Source: AG-12 sp027319585 (GTDB taxonomy: Bacteria; Chloroflexota; Dormibacteria; Aeolococcales; Bog-877). From it: a DNA stretch of 10,838 nucleotides. Under the pieces are notes generated by a model. The model had not been told where the DNA came from. It worked only from the letters and a program-made list of their open reading frames with translations, and made no database searches. A program made the translations under genes and the position numbers. This document shows, one piece after another, positions 1-6,336 of this stretch. The stretch is from positions 1 to 10,838 of the forward strand of contig DAHVMY010000047.1 in assembly GCA_027319585.1 (NCBI GenBank), in the 5' to 3' direction. The first letter of the stretch is position 1; the number at the start of each line of letters is the position of its first letter.

Positions 1-135
1 CCCTACGACTCCATCGTCTTTGCGGTGGTGGCCCTGGGCTTCTACTATGTCGGTTACTGGAGCGGAATCCATTGGACCGGAACCTCGATCAGTGAGGAGG
101 ACGCGGGTCCCGCGACCGCGGTTGCCACGTCGTGA
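1..135 (+). CDS. C-terminal end of a membrane transporter, probably an APC-type amino acid/amine permease (5' end outside window)
   Basis: Frame 1 is open from the first base to a TGA at 133-135 and gives 44 residues. The first part is a hydrophobic stretch (SIVFAVVALGFYYVGYW, about residues 4-20) that would be a last transmembrane helix. A short polar, acidic tail ending in ATAVATS follows, typical of the cytoplasmic C-terminus of a secondary transporter. Assignment to the amino acid-polyamine-organocation superfamily is a guess from this single helix and from the catabolic neighbours; another transporter family is possible. The stop lies 69 nt upstream of the deacetylase-like gene, so the two could be co-transcribed, with the transporter bringing in the substrate of the downstream enzymes. 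The start and most of the gene lie outside the window. Confidence 0.6.
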   Translation, partial: PYDSIVFAVVALGFYYVGYWSGIHWTGTSISEEDAGPATAVATS

Positions 136-204
136 GATGACGGCCGGACTGGCGGCGGTGCATCTCAAGACCCGTGCCCTCAGGTGCACCGGGTGCTGTC
201 TGCG

Positions 205-1086
205 ATGAGCAAGGACATCAAGTGCGCGATCGGGGTGCATGTGGATGCGGTCGCCGGATGGCTGGGCTCCTACGGCGGCGAGGACTCGCCGTCGGACATC
301 CAGCGCGGCGTCTTTGCAGGCGAGGTGGGGATCCCCCGCCTTCTGACCCTTTTCGAGCGGCTCGGCCTTCGCACCACCTGGTTCATTCCGGGGCACTCGA
401 TCGAGACATTCCCAGACCAGGTGGCTCAGGTGGTGGCCGCGGGCCATGAGGTCGGCGCGCACGGTTACTCGCATGAGAACCCGATCGCGATGAGCCCAAC
501 CCAGGAGGAGGAGGTCCTGGCGCGCTGCGTCGACCTCATCGGCAAGGTCAGTGGTCAGGCGCCGCGGGGCTACGTGGCCCCGTGGTGGGAGATGTCGGAG
601 CACACCGTGGACCTGCTGCTGCGCTACGGCTTTCGCTACGACAACAGCCAGGGCTACCACGACTTCCTGCCCTTCTTCGCCCGGGTCGGGGATCGCTGGA
701 CCAAGGTCGATTACCGGCTTCCTGCCAAAAGCTGGATGCAGCCCCTGCAGCGCGGCCGAGAGGTGGATCTGGTGGAGATAGCCGCCAATTGGTACTTGGA
801 CGATCTGCCCCCCATGATGTTCATCAAGCAGTCGCCCAACAGCCATGGCTTTGTCAACCCAAGGGAGCTGGAGCAAATCTGGCGCGATCAGTTCGATTGG
901 GTCTACCGCGAGATGGACTACGCCGTGTTCCCGCTCACGATTCACCCCGACGTGAGCGGCCGCCCCCAGGTCCTGCTCATGCTGGAGCGGCTGATCGCCT
1001 ACATATCCACGCACGAAGGCGTCTCCTGGGTGCCCATGGAAGAGGTAGCCGCGGATTTTCGGACTCGCATGGGCCAGCGTGGCTGA
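205..1086 (+). CDS. Polysaccharide deacetylase (NodB-fold) family protein, Helicobacter PgdA / cyclic-imide hydrolase-like
   Basis: The 293-residue product is a metal-dependent carbohydrate-esterase-4-like hydrolase. Key blocks sit where I recall them in H. pylori PgdA (HP0310): motif 1 GVHVDAV at 10-16, GWLGSYGGEDSPSDI at 18-32, FAGEVGIPRLL at 37-47, the metal-binding HGYSH (His86, His90), GYVAPWW at 122-128, NWYLDDLPPMMF at 195-206 and TIHPDV with His247. I chose ATG 205 over an upstream in-frame GTG at 184 because it aligns with the family N-terminus and leaves no extra residues; neither has a strong ribosome site. Family members deacetylate peptidoglycan or hydrolyse cyclic imides, and the fold is shared with PuuE allantoinases. 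With a permease upstream and nitrogen-metabolism genes nearby, an amide or imide substrate is as likely as cell wall. Oddity: residue 12, normally Asp, is His (CAT at 238-240), while Asp14 is kept. No signal peptide is visible, so it should be cytoplasmic. Confidence 0.9.
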   Translation: MSKDIKCAIGVHVDAVAGWLGSYGGEDSPSDIQRGVFAGEVGIPRLLTLFERLGLRTTWFIPGHSIETFPDQVAQVVAAGHEVGAHGYSHENPIAMSPTQEEEVLARCVDLIGKVSGQAPRGYVAPWWEMSEHTVDLLLRYGFRYDNSQGYHDFLPFFARVGDRWTKVDYRLPAKSWMQPLQRGREVDLVEIAANWYLDDLPPMMFIKQSPNSHGFVNPRELEQIWRDQFDWVYREMDYAVFPLTIHPDVSGRPQVLLMLERLIAYISTHEGVSWVPMEEVAADFRTRMGQRG

Positions 1087-1099
1087 GGGAAGACCTCAG
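1083..1099 (+). terminator. Small perfect hairpin at the stop codon of the deacetylase-like gene
   Basis: CTGAGG (1083-1088) and CCTCAG (1094-1099) form a perfect 6-bp stem with a 5-nt loop, and the TGA stop (1084-1086) lies inside the first arm. No T-run follows, so this is at best a weak or factor-assisted 3'-end structure. In the rest of the 178-bp gap to the next gene I see only G+C-rich sequence, including a 14-bp perfect palindrome CGGCCGCGCGGCCG at 1145-1158. Confidence 0.25.
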
Positions 1100-1252
1100 G
1101 GTGTGACGGAAGGCGCCCGGCGGTGATCAGCCCATCCCGGCAGGCGGCCGCGCGGCCGATTTCGGTCCGGTCCCGGCCTTGGGGGCGCGGCGCGGGGACG
1201 GACTCAGTTGGCGGTCCTGAGAACGCTTCGCCTGGCGACGTCGGCACCAGCA

Positions 1253-1258
1253 GGGAGG
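1253..1258 (+). promoter_or_regulatory. Ribosome binding site that fixes the start of the peroxidase-related gene
   Basis: GGGAGG lies 6 nt before ATG 1265. The frame stays open upstream to an ATG at 1208, which has no ribosome site and would add 19 residues unlike the family, so 1265 is the better start. Confidence 0.75.
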
Positions 1259-1264
1259 TTTGTC

Positions 1265-1852
1265 ATGTCCATCAGCCGCTTTCCCACTCCTGACCTGCGG
1301 GATCTGCCGCCGGACCTCAGAGAGCGGATCACGGCCATCGCCGACAAGACTGGCTTTGTCCCCAATGTGTTCCTGGCTCTGGGCCATCGTCCGGCTGAGT
1401 TGCGAGCCTTCATGGATTACCACGATGCGGTGATGGAGCGCGAGGGTGGGCTCAGCAAGGCAGAGCGCGAGATGATCGTGGTGGCGACCAGCGCTCAGCG
1501 GAGTTGCCCCTACTGCGTCATCGCCCACGGCGCCATCCTGAGGATCCGATCCCATGACCCCCATCTCTCCGACTGGATGTCGGCCAACTACCGGCGGGCG
1601 CCGGTGACTCCGCGGCAGCTGGAGATGCTGGAGTACTGCGTCAAGTTGTCGAGCGAGCCTGAAAGGGTGGGGGAGGAGGACCTCGCCCGGCTGCGGGAGG
1701 CCGGCTTCGACGATGAAGAGATCTGGGACATGGCGGCCGTGGTGTCCCTGTTCGCGCTGTCGAACCGGATGGCGCTTGCCCTCGACATCAAACCCAACCC
1801 GGAGTTCTTCATGATGGGCCGGAAGCCACCCGGTCAGACGCAGAAGGGCTGA
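1265..1852 (+). CDS. Peroxidase-related enzyme, AhpD / carboxymuconolactone decarboxylase-like family
   Basis: The 195-residue all-alpha protein carries the AhpD-type redox motif CPYC (Cys81, Cys84) followed by His88 in SCPYCVIAHG. It is preceded by the helix LSKAEREMIVVATSAQ (63-78) that is characteristic of the CMD fold. The length, the N-terminal RFP...PDLRERI..I..KTGFVPNVFLALGHRP block and the C-terminal NPEFFMMGR block match the longer 'uncharacterized peroxidase-related enzyme' subgroup rather than short AhpD. Family members use the Cys pair for peroxide reduction or as a general acid/base; the substrate here is unknown. It stands 178 nt after the deacetylase-like gene on the same strand and converges with the amidohydrolase operon. 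It may be expressed separately from the deacetylase-like gene. A second, smaller CxxC AhpD-like protein is encoded on the opposite strand at 3431-3027, with little similarity outside the motif. Confidence 0.88.
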   Translation: MSISRFPTPDLRDLPPDLRERITAIADKTGFVPNVFLALGHRPAELRAFMDYHDAVMEREGGLSKAEREMIVVATSAQRSCPYCVIAHGAILRIRSHDPHLSDWMSANYRRAPVTPRQLEMLEYCVKLSSEPERVGEEDLARLREAGFDDEEIWDMAAVVSLFALSNRMALALDIKPNPEFFMMGRKPPGQTQKG

Positions 1853-1857
1853 CACCT

Positions 1858-1872
1858 GCCGGAGCGTCCGGC
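1858..1872. terminator. Possible bidirectional terminator hairpin between convergent genes
   Basis: GCCGGA (1858-1863) and TCCGGC (1867-1872) form a perfect 6-bp stem with a 3-nt loop, 6 nt after the peroxidase-related stop. An alternative stem pairs GGAGC (1861-1865) with GCTCC (1875-1879). Only a TT follows, so intrinsic termination is uncertain. The position, in the 52-bp gap between two convergent stops, is what one expects for a shared terminator. Confidence 0.4.
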
Positions 1873-1904
1873 TTGCTCCGTTCACGCCTGCCGCGCGATT
1901 GCGC

Positions 1905-3002
1905 TCAGAAGTCGTAAAGGCGGGCGGTGTTGCTCTCCATGATGTCCGACTCCACCTGCTCCAGCCAGGGTCGCCGGGCCCCCTGTCGCTCCCAGCGCTG
2001 GCGCACGGTGACCCAGGCCTCGTGGAGCACGTGGGCCCCGAACCAGTAGGTCTCGGGGTGGCCGTGGCCGTCGGTCCCGCAGAGGACGCGAGCCGTCGGG
2101 GCGAAGTCAAGGATCTGTTCCAGCCGGTTGGCGACTGTGGCCACTGCGTACAGGTTGAACTCTGAGATCTCGGCGTAGACGTTGGGCCGGGCCAGCGTCA
2201 GGAATGCCAGCTCCTCGTGCCACGGGTAGGCCCCATGGATGAGCACGACCGTGGCCGCCCGGCCCTCGGGGGTCAGCAACAGCTCCTCGAGCAACAGCGG
2301 GTTCGCCTCACTGAGCCTGATCTCGGAGTCGCCGAACCCGGTGTGGATCTGGAAGGGCAGGCCGAGCTCGGCGGCCCAGCCCAGGGCCGAACGAAGGATG
2401 AGGTCGCGCAGGGCCTTGCCGCGGCGCCGCGGCGGCAGGCCGGCGGTCTCATCGAGGGAGCGCTGCGCACGCTCCAAGTCGGCGGTGGGGTCGACCGCCA
2501 GCCCGGTGCGGTAGGCGATGATCGTCTTGAAGCCACGGTAGCCGCTGGCCGGGGCTTGCTCGACCGCGTCTCGCACCGCGTCGAACACCTCCTGCGCCAA
2601 CGCCCCCTCCGCGACCATGCGGTCGATGAGCGGTTCCAGCCGCAAGATCGGCCGAACCGGGCAGCCGATCAACTCCTCGAACCGCTCCGCCTGGGCGGTC
2701 GTCGCGTCGAGCCTCCACCCGGGATCCAGGACAACCCCCTTGATGCCGGCGTCCGCGAAGAGGCCGCGCACGTAAGCCGGCCAGTCTGAGCTGGCCCGGG
2801 CGCGGGTTTGACTCACCTCCGCCACCTCGCATCCCAGATAGCCGGCGAGCCGGACGGCCAGGAGCTCGTGGCTCAGTCGCGATGGGCTGCTGCGCCCGCG
2901 CTCCCGCCGCTCCTCATCGGTCGCCGCCAGCTGGACGTTGATGTCGGACAGGTCCAGCGGCCCGCCATGCTCCGACACGGGATGGCCGTGGCTGTCGATC
3001 AT
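1905..3002 (-). CDS. Amidohydrolase family protein resembling the N-terminal domain of FluG/NodGS
   Basis: The 365-residue TIM-barrel metal hydrolase belongs to the amidohydrolase 2 type. It opens with the barrel motif IDSHGHP (His5, His7) and continues with GFKTIIAYRTGL (157-168; Lys159 is a possible metal or active-site residue), QIHTGFGD with His220, VLIHGAYPW with His256 and CGTDGHGHPETYWFG with Asp311. The GFK..IAYR block and the TD...PE.YW.G ending recall the amidohydrolase half of fungal FluG and plant NodGS, where it is fused to a glutamine synthetase-like domain. Here a separate synthetase-like gene lies at 7123-8595. ATG 3002 is the only sensible start, because the frame is closed by the upstream gene's own TGA with no other start codon in between. 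It is the last gene of the - strand operon, 24 nt after the CMD-like gene. Hydrolysis of a gamma-glutamyl amide or similar amide bond is inferred, not shown. Confidence 0.85.
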   Translation of the reverse strand: MIDSHGHPVSEHGGPLDLSDINVQLAATDEERRERGRSSPSRLSHELLAVRLAGYLGCEVAEVSQTRARASSDWPAYVRGLFADAGIKGVVLDPGWRLDATTAQAERFEELIGCPVRPILRLEPLIDRMVAEGALAQEVFDAVRDAVEQAPASGYRGFKTIIAYRTGLAVDPTADLERAQRSLDETAGLPPRRRGKALRDLILRSALGWAAELGLPFQIHTGFGDSEIRLSEANPLLLEELLLTPEGRAATVVLIHGAYPWHEELAFLTLARPNVYAEISEFNLYAVATVANRLEQILDFAPTARVLCGTDGHGHPETYWFGAHVLHEAWVTVRQRWERQGARRPWLEQVESDIMESNTARLYDF

Positions 3003-3026
3003 CGGGTCTGCTCGCTTGGTCCCATG

Positions 3027-3431
3027 TCAGCCGGGCTCCTTCGGGACGGGGGGCGAGTACTCCACCTTGAGCCCGGAAGCCACGGCGTTGGAACCGTTGA
3101 AGAAGTCCACGACCGCCATCAACTCGACCAGCTCCGCATCGCCCATGCCCATGGCGCGCAGGGCGTCCGTGTGGCTGGACAGGCAATACGAGCAATTGTT
3201 GGTGGCCGAGACCGCAACCGCGATTATCTCCTTGGTGCGGCGATCGAGCGCGCTCTCGGCCATCACCGCCTTCAGCTTCTCCCAGGTGGCCTTAAGGTAC
3301 TCGGGCCGGTGGGCCAGCGCCTTCCAATAGTTGGGCACCCGCTGCAGATTGCGGCTCGCCAGGATCTCCTCGTAGACCTCCTTGACCACACCGGTGGCCT
3401 CCTCCTCTTCGACCAAGCGCACCAGGGCCAT
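3027..3431 (-). CDS. Carboxymuconolactone decarboxylase / AhpD-like small protein with CxxC motif
   Basis: The 134-residue, all-alpha, single-CMD-domain protein has the redox motif CSYC (Cys80, Cys83) and His87 in NNCSYCLSSHT, preceded by the conserved helix LDRRTKEIIAVAVSATN (62-78). Length and motif fit AhpD-type alkylhydroperoxidase-like proteins. Members may reduce peroxides with thiols or act as lyase/isomerase-like accessory enzymes in catabolic operons. AGGAGC (3446-3441), inside the last codons of the aminotransferase gene, serves as a ribosome site 9 nt before the ATG. The gene is fourth in the five-gene operon, 6 nt after the aminotransferase stop and 24 nt before the amidohydrolase. 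Its partner reductant and substrate cannot be told from sequence. Confidence 0.88.
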   Translation of the reverse strand: MALVRLVEEEEATGVVKEVYEEILASRNLQRVPNYWKALAHRPEYLKATWEKLKAVMAESALDRRTKEIIAVAVSATNNCSYCLSSHTDALRAMGMGDAELVELMAVVDFFNGSNAVASGLKVEYSPPVPKEPG

Positions 3432-3437
3432 TTCCGT

Positions 3438-4394
3438 CTAGCTCCTGGGCGCCGCAGCCTGAGGCAGCGCGGCGACGGCCACGCGCCAGTGCGGCATGGC
3501 CTGGCTGTCTCCCCGGACCAGGCGGAGGTATTCCCCCTGGATCGCCGCGGTCACCGGCCCCAGGCTGCCATCGCCGACGACCCGGCCATCGACTGAGGTT
3601 ATGGGGGCGATCTGGACCCCGGTCCCGGACAGGAACAGCTCATCCGCCGCCAGCAGTTCGCTGCGGTCGACGCGCCGCTCTTGAACCGTGATCCCCTGGG
3701 TCCGGGCGATCGCCATCACGCAGTCACGGGTGATTCCCACCAGCACGTCGTCACTGGCCTGGGGGGTCACCAGCACATGGTCCTGAACCAGAAAGAGATT
3801 GGAGGACGAGGCCTCGGCCACGTGACCATCGCCGGTCAGCAGGATAGCCTCGTCGAATCCGCGCATCCTGGCCTCGTCGGAGGCGAGCGCGGCGTTGATG
3901 TAGGCGCCAGTGGGCTTGCCGCGGGAGGGGATCGCGTTGTCATCGATCCGGCGCCAGGCCGAGATCATCACGCTGAGACCCTTGCGAATATCCAGATAAT
4001 CGCCGAACGGTTCGGTGTACACGCAAAAGTCGGTGGCGATCCCACCGAGAGACACCTTGATGGTGGAGCCCGACTTGTAGATGATCGGCCGGATGTAGAC
4101 ATCCTGGTGGTAATCGTTGCGGGCCAGCAGCTCCAGGATGACTCCTTCGATGTGCGCGGCGGTGAGCGCTGGGTCCGGCTCCAGGTGCAGGATCCGCGCC
4201 GAGCGGAGCAGGCGCTCGACGTGCTCGTGCAGGCGGATCACGAAGAGCTGCTCCCGGCCGGCGTTCCAATAGGCGCGGATTCCCTCGAAGCAGCCGGTGC
4301 CGTAGTTGAACGCGTGGGTGGTGATGGGAACCCGAGCCTGGTCTCGGGTCACGTAGTCGCCCTCGAAGTACACGATGTCGCCCGGATTGGTCAT
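3438..4394 (-). CDS. Fold-type IV PLP aminotransferase, branched-chain aminotransferase (IlvE)-like
   Basis: The 318-residue class IV aminotransferase shows the family landmarks in order: HAFNYGTGCFEGIRAY (27-42), RLHEHVERLLRSA (54-66), a YIRP block at 100-103, the PLP lysine Lys160 in RGKPTGAYINAALASDEA, the cofactor-binding Glu194 in VAEASSSNLF, and GITRDCVMAIA (220-230) plus SGTGVQIAPI (256-265) at the phosphate and substrate side. The family transfers amino groups between branched-chain amino acids and 2-oxoglutarate; relatives act on D-amino acids or aryl amines. GGGGAG at 4406-4401 is the ribosome site. The ATG overlaps the SDR stop as ATGA, so translation is probably coupled. Placement in a catabolic-looking operon without other ilv genes suggests a degradative role, perhaps collecting the amino group released by the pathway. 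Substrate assignment is uncertain. Confidence 0.9.
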   Translation of the reverse strand: MTNPGDIVYFEGDYVTRDQARVPITTHAFNYGTGCFEGIRAYWNAGREQLFVIRLHEHVERLLRSARILHLEPDPALTAAHIEGVILELLARNDYHQDVYIRPIIYKSGSTIKVSLGGIATDFCVYTEPFGDYLDIRKGLSVMISAWRRIDDNAIPSRGKPTGAYINAALASDEARMRGFDEAILLTGDGHVAEASSSNLFLVQDHVLVTPQASDDVLVGITRDCVMAIARTQGITVQERRVDRSELLAADELFLSGTGVQIAPITSVDGRVVGDGSLGPVTAAIQGEYLRLVRGDSQAMPHWRVAVAALPQAAAPRS

Positions 4395-5170
4395 ACGTAT
4401 CTCCCCATGCCGCCTGCCACATCGATGGAGGCCCCGCTGATGTAGCTGGCCCTCGATCCAGCCAGAAACGCCACCAGGTCCGCCACCTCCTCGGGCTCTC
4501 CGAACCTTCCCAGCGGCACCTCCTGGGCCGCGGTGCGGGCGAAGAACTCAGACTCGGAGAGCTCCGGCGCCCGTTGGCGATGGATGTTCTCCCACTGGGG
4601 GGTTCGGACGAAGCCGATGTTGACGCTGTTGACCCGGATGCCCTCGGCTCCGAACTCCATCGCCTGAGCCTTGCTGAGGGCGAGACAGGCGGCCCGATTG
4701 ACCGTGGTGGCGAAGAAGTTGGGATCGGGCTGGCGGCCGTAGATGGCGTTGATGTTGATGATCGCCGGCCCCTTGCTCGCGCGCAGATGGGGCAGCGCGG
4801 CCCGGCTGCAGCGGATCTGGGAGAAGAGCTTCACCTCGAGATCGGCCTGAAAGTCCTCGTCCGTCAGGGTTTCGAAGGTGCCCGGGTGAGCCCTCCCGGC
4901 ATTGTTCACCAACACATCCACCCCGCCCATGAGCTCGGCCGCGGCCGCCACGAATCGCGAAACCTCACCCGGTCTGGTGACGTCACAGACTTCGGCAAAT
5001 ACCCGCCCATGGGTGGCCAGTGCCGAGCGGGCCGACTCGAGTTCATCCTGGTGCCGAGAGCAGATCGTTACGACCCCGCCCTCTCGCAGCATCGCCGCGG
5101 CGATGGCGTAACCGATCCCCTTGGACCCCCCGGTCACTATCACGCGACGGTCGCGAAGGCCCAGATCCAC
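4391..5170 (-). CDS. SDR-family oxidoreductase-like protein with an atypical active site
   Basis: The 259-residue Rossmann-fold protein has the dinucleotide motif TGGSKGIG (13-20), Asp63 in the CDV motif, NNAG at 89-92 and the C-terminal YISGASIDVAGG typical of classical SDRs. The Asn-Ser-Tyr-Lys tetrad is absent. The helix-4 Asn position is Lys114, the Ser position falls in NINA (139-142), and the usual YxxxK reads TTVNR (155-159). This pattern recalls the BKR-like SDR subgroup described as lacking a perfect tetrad, so it is probably a lineage trait rather than decay; the frame is intact. It may catalyse an unusual redox reaction or act without redox chemistry. The start is GTG 5170, 6 nt after the cupin stop, with only a weak GAG-type ribosome site. 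Its TGA overlaps the aminotransferase ATG by 4 nt. Confidence 0.88.
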   Translation of the reverse strand: MDLGLRDRRVIVTGGSKGIGYAIAAAMLREGGVVTICSRHQDELESARSALATHGRVFAEVCDVTRPGEVSRFVAAAAELMGGVDVLVNNAGRAHPGTFETLTDEDFQADLEVKLFSQIRCSRAALPHLRASKGPAIININAIYGRQPDPNFFATTVNRAACLALSKAQAMEFGAEGIRVNSVNIGFVRTPQWENIHRQRAPELSESEFFARTAAQEVPLGRFGEPEEVADLVAFLAGSRASYISGASIDVAGGMGRYV

Positions 5171-5176
5171 TGCCGG

Positions 5177-5596
5177 CTACTCGTGCTCCTGGCGTGCCTG
5201 GTCCGCCAACTGCAGGAGGGCCTGGCGCGGAGGGTTGAAGACGTCATATTCCAGGCAGCTGGTCTCCTTGGTGCGAGCCCCGTGGGGGACATTCGCCGGG
5301 ACTACGGCCACCATCCCCGGGGTCAGGGTCCTGGCCTCTCCGTCGATTTCGAACTCCAGCTCGCCCTTGACCACCAGGGTGATCTGCTCCTCGTCGTGGG
5401 CATGCACCGGCGCTTCGGTACCGGGCTCGAAGTGAACGGCCATCAGCATGGTCCGCTCCCCGAGCAGATATCGGAACTCGAGACCGGGCACGAACGCGAC
5501 CGGATCCTCGCCGCGCTCCAGGTCGACGAACCGGCCGGGAGAGGTGGGCTGCCTGCCGGTGCCTGGTTGACTGAAGTACTGGTCCGCGAGGCTCAT
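5177..5596 (-). CDS. Single-domain cupin protein
   Basis: The 139-residue beta-barrel protein has cupin motif 1 at about 59-78, starting PGTEAPVHAH with metal ligands His65 and His67 and a Gln71 in the Glu position. Motif 2 at 94-106 (PGMVAVVPANVPH) supplies His105. The metal site therefore looks complete apart from the common Glu-to-Gln change. Such small cupins act as dioxygenases, isomerases or lyases, or bind ligands, in catabolic operons; nothing here identifies the reaction. The start is ATG 5596, preceded by the strong ribosome site AAGGGGGAG (5608-5600). It is the first gene of the five-gene - strand operon and is transcribed divergently from the Lrp-type regulator across a 155-bp control region, so its promoter probably drives the whole operon. 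No signal peptide is visible, so it should be cytoplasmic. Confidence 0.88.
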   Translation of the reverse strand: MSLADQYFSQPGTGRQPTSPGRFVDLERGEDPVAFVPGLEFRYLLGERTMLMAVHFEPGTEAPVHAHDEEQITLVVKGELEFEIDGEARTLTPGMVAVVPANVPHGARTKETSCLEYDVFNPPRQALLQLADQARQEHE

Positions 5597-5751
5597 CAGC
5601 TCCCCCTTCTGGCTTCCGTTTCAGCTGCGGGGTCCGCGGAGGCCCTCGACGCACTGCCCGGTCGCTGGCCGGCGCCAGCGGCGCCCACAGGTAAAGCATA
5701 ACAGTCCCCGCTATCATGTAAGGGTGTCAGACGTGGGGGGCATTTGATCTG
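5597..5751. promoter_or_regulatory. Divergent control region between the cupin operon and the Lrp-type regulator
   Basis: This is the only place where the two arms of the cluster diverge, so both promoters should lie here. The part nearest the regulator (about 5690-5750) is much richer in A+T than the surroundings. On the - strand, TATGCT (5700-5695) could be a -10 element with TTACAT (5721-5716) 15 nt upstream. On the + strand, TATCAT (5712-5717) could be a -10, but it has no good -35. GGGGGG at 5735-5740 is a weak, distant ribosome site for ATG 5752. An 18-bp inverted repeat (5663-5680) lies on the cupin side. Lrp-family regulators often control a divergent neighbour and themselves from such a region; that they do so here is inference. 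Confidence 0.55.
5663..5680. repeat. 18-bp inverted repeat, candidate operator
   Basis: CGCTGGC (5663-5669) and GCCAGCG (5674-5680) are perfect 7-bp inverted arms around CGGC. It is the most regular dyad in the divergent gap. It lies 67-84 bp upstream of the cupin ATG and just downstream of the possible - strand -10 at 5700-5695. It could be a binding site for the adjacent Lrp-type regulator or a hairpin in the operon leader. The high G+C means that chance is a real alternative. Confidence 0.45.
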
Positions 5752-6294
5752 ATGACTGAGAACCGGGTACCACCTAACAACAACCGGAGTGGGCGGACCC
5801 CGAGCGGCGAGCTCTCGCTCGACGCCATCGACCTCTCGATCCTGATCCTGTTGCTCCGGGATGCTCGCAGCTCGGTGCGCAAGATCGCGGCCGGGGTCGG
5901 GATGTCGGCGCCCGCGATCTCGGAGCGGATCGCTCGCCTGGAGCGCCATGGCGTTCTCCGCGGGTACCGAGCGGAGGTGGACTGGGCCCGGCTGGGCTAC
6001 GGCGTCACCGCTTACCTCATGATCACCGGGGTCCAGGGCTGGGAGCAGGCGGAGACCGTGGGCGCGCTGCGGGCCCTCCGCGAGGTCGAGAGCGTGGAGG
6101 TGGTGACCGGGACGGCCGACCTGGTGGTCAAGCTGCGGGTCCGCAGCCAGGCCCATCTGCGGGACTGCCTGTTCGACAGCATCTGGAAGGTTCCCGGAGT
6201 CCACCGCACCGAGACGATGATCTGCCTCAGCGATGACTCGGCCAAGCCGTTCTCGCTGGAGCTGGCGGAGTCTCTGCGCGAGGAGGCCCGTTGA
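5752..6294 (+). CDS. Lrp/AsnC family transcriptional regulator
   Basis: The 180-residue protein has the two domains of the feast/famine regulators. An N-terminal winged helix-turn-helix (about 22-72) includes LDAIDLSILILLLRDARSS, the recognition region GMSAPAISERIARLE (50-64) and the wing HGVLRGY. A C-terminal RAM ligand-binding domain (about 80-160) includes VESVEVVTGTADLVVKLRV and the VPGVHRTETMI strand. The first 20 residues are polar and probably disordered; the start is ATG 5752, with no closer alternative visible. Family members form dimers to octamers, sense amino acids or related small molecules, and commonly regulate an adjacent divergent operon. Here the neighbours suggest control of both the cupin operon and the downstream amidotransferase/ligase genes, with an amino acid-like pathway intermediate as effector (inference). 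The downstream gene begins 42 nt after its stop. Confidence 0.93.
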   Translation: MTENRVPPNNNRSGRTPSGELSLDAIDLSILILLLRDARSSVRKIAAGVGMSAPAISERIARLERHGVLRGYRAEVDWARLGYGVTAYLMITGVQGWEQAETVGALRALREVESVEVVTGTADLVVKLRVRSQAHLRDCLFDSIWKVPGVHRTETMICLSDDSAKPFSLELAESLREEAR

Positions 6295-6322
6295 AGGCGC
6301 GCATCTGGTGCTCTGCCGGCTC

Positions 6323-6328
6323 GGAGGG
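6323..6328 (+). promoter_or_regulatory. Ribosome binding site fixing a GTG start of the class II amidotransferase
   Basis: GGAGGG lies 8 nt before GTG 6337. That start places a Cys at residue 2, as required for an N-terminal nucleophile enzyme after Met removal, so motif and spacing agree. CCGGC (6316-6320) and GCCGG (6328-6332) could pair and leave most of the ribosome site in the loop. Confidence 0.7.
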
Positions 6329-6336
6329 CCGGTTGA

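Noticed and set aside
184..204. Upstream GTG start for the deacetylase-like gene
   Set aside because: It would add seven residues absent from the family N-terminus and has no ribosome site; ATG 205 fits better.
1145..1158. 14-bp perfect palindrome CGGCCGCGCGGCCG
   Set aside because: It is made only of G and C in a G+C-rich gap and has no partner copy or T-run, so chance is likely.
1127..2110. 327-codon - strand open frame opposite the peroxidase-related gene
   Set aside because: It overlaps both the AhpD-like gene and the end of the amidohydrolase gene in another frame, and has no recognisable domain.
2217..3596. Two long + strand open frames (2217-2789 and 2808-3596) opposite the amidohydrolase and CMD genes
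   Set aside because: They are antisense to genes with intact active-site motifs, and their products show no domain.
3681..4445. 254-codon + strand open frame opposite the aminotransferase
   Set aside because: It is antisense to a gene with all class IV aminotransferase landmarks and has no domain of its own.
4574..5701. 375-codon + strand open frame across the SDR and cupin genes
   Set aside because: It is antisense to two genes with clear motifs and gives an arginine/glycine/histidine-rich product with no domain. High G+C makes such long antisense frames common.
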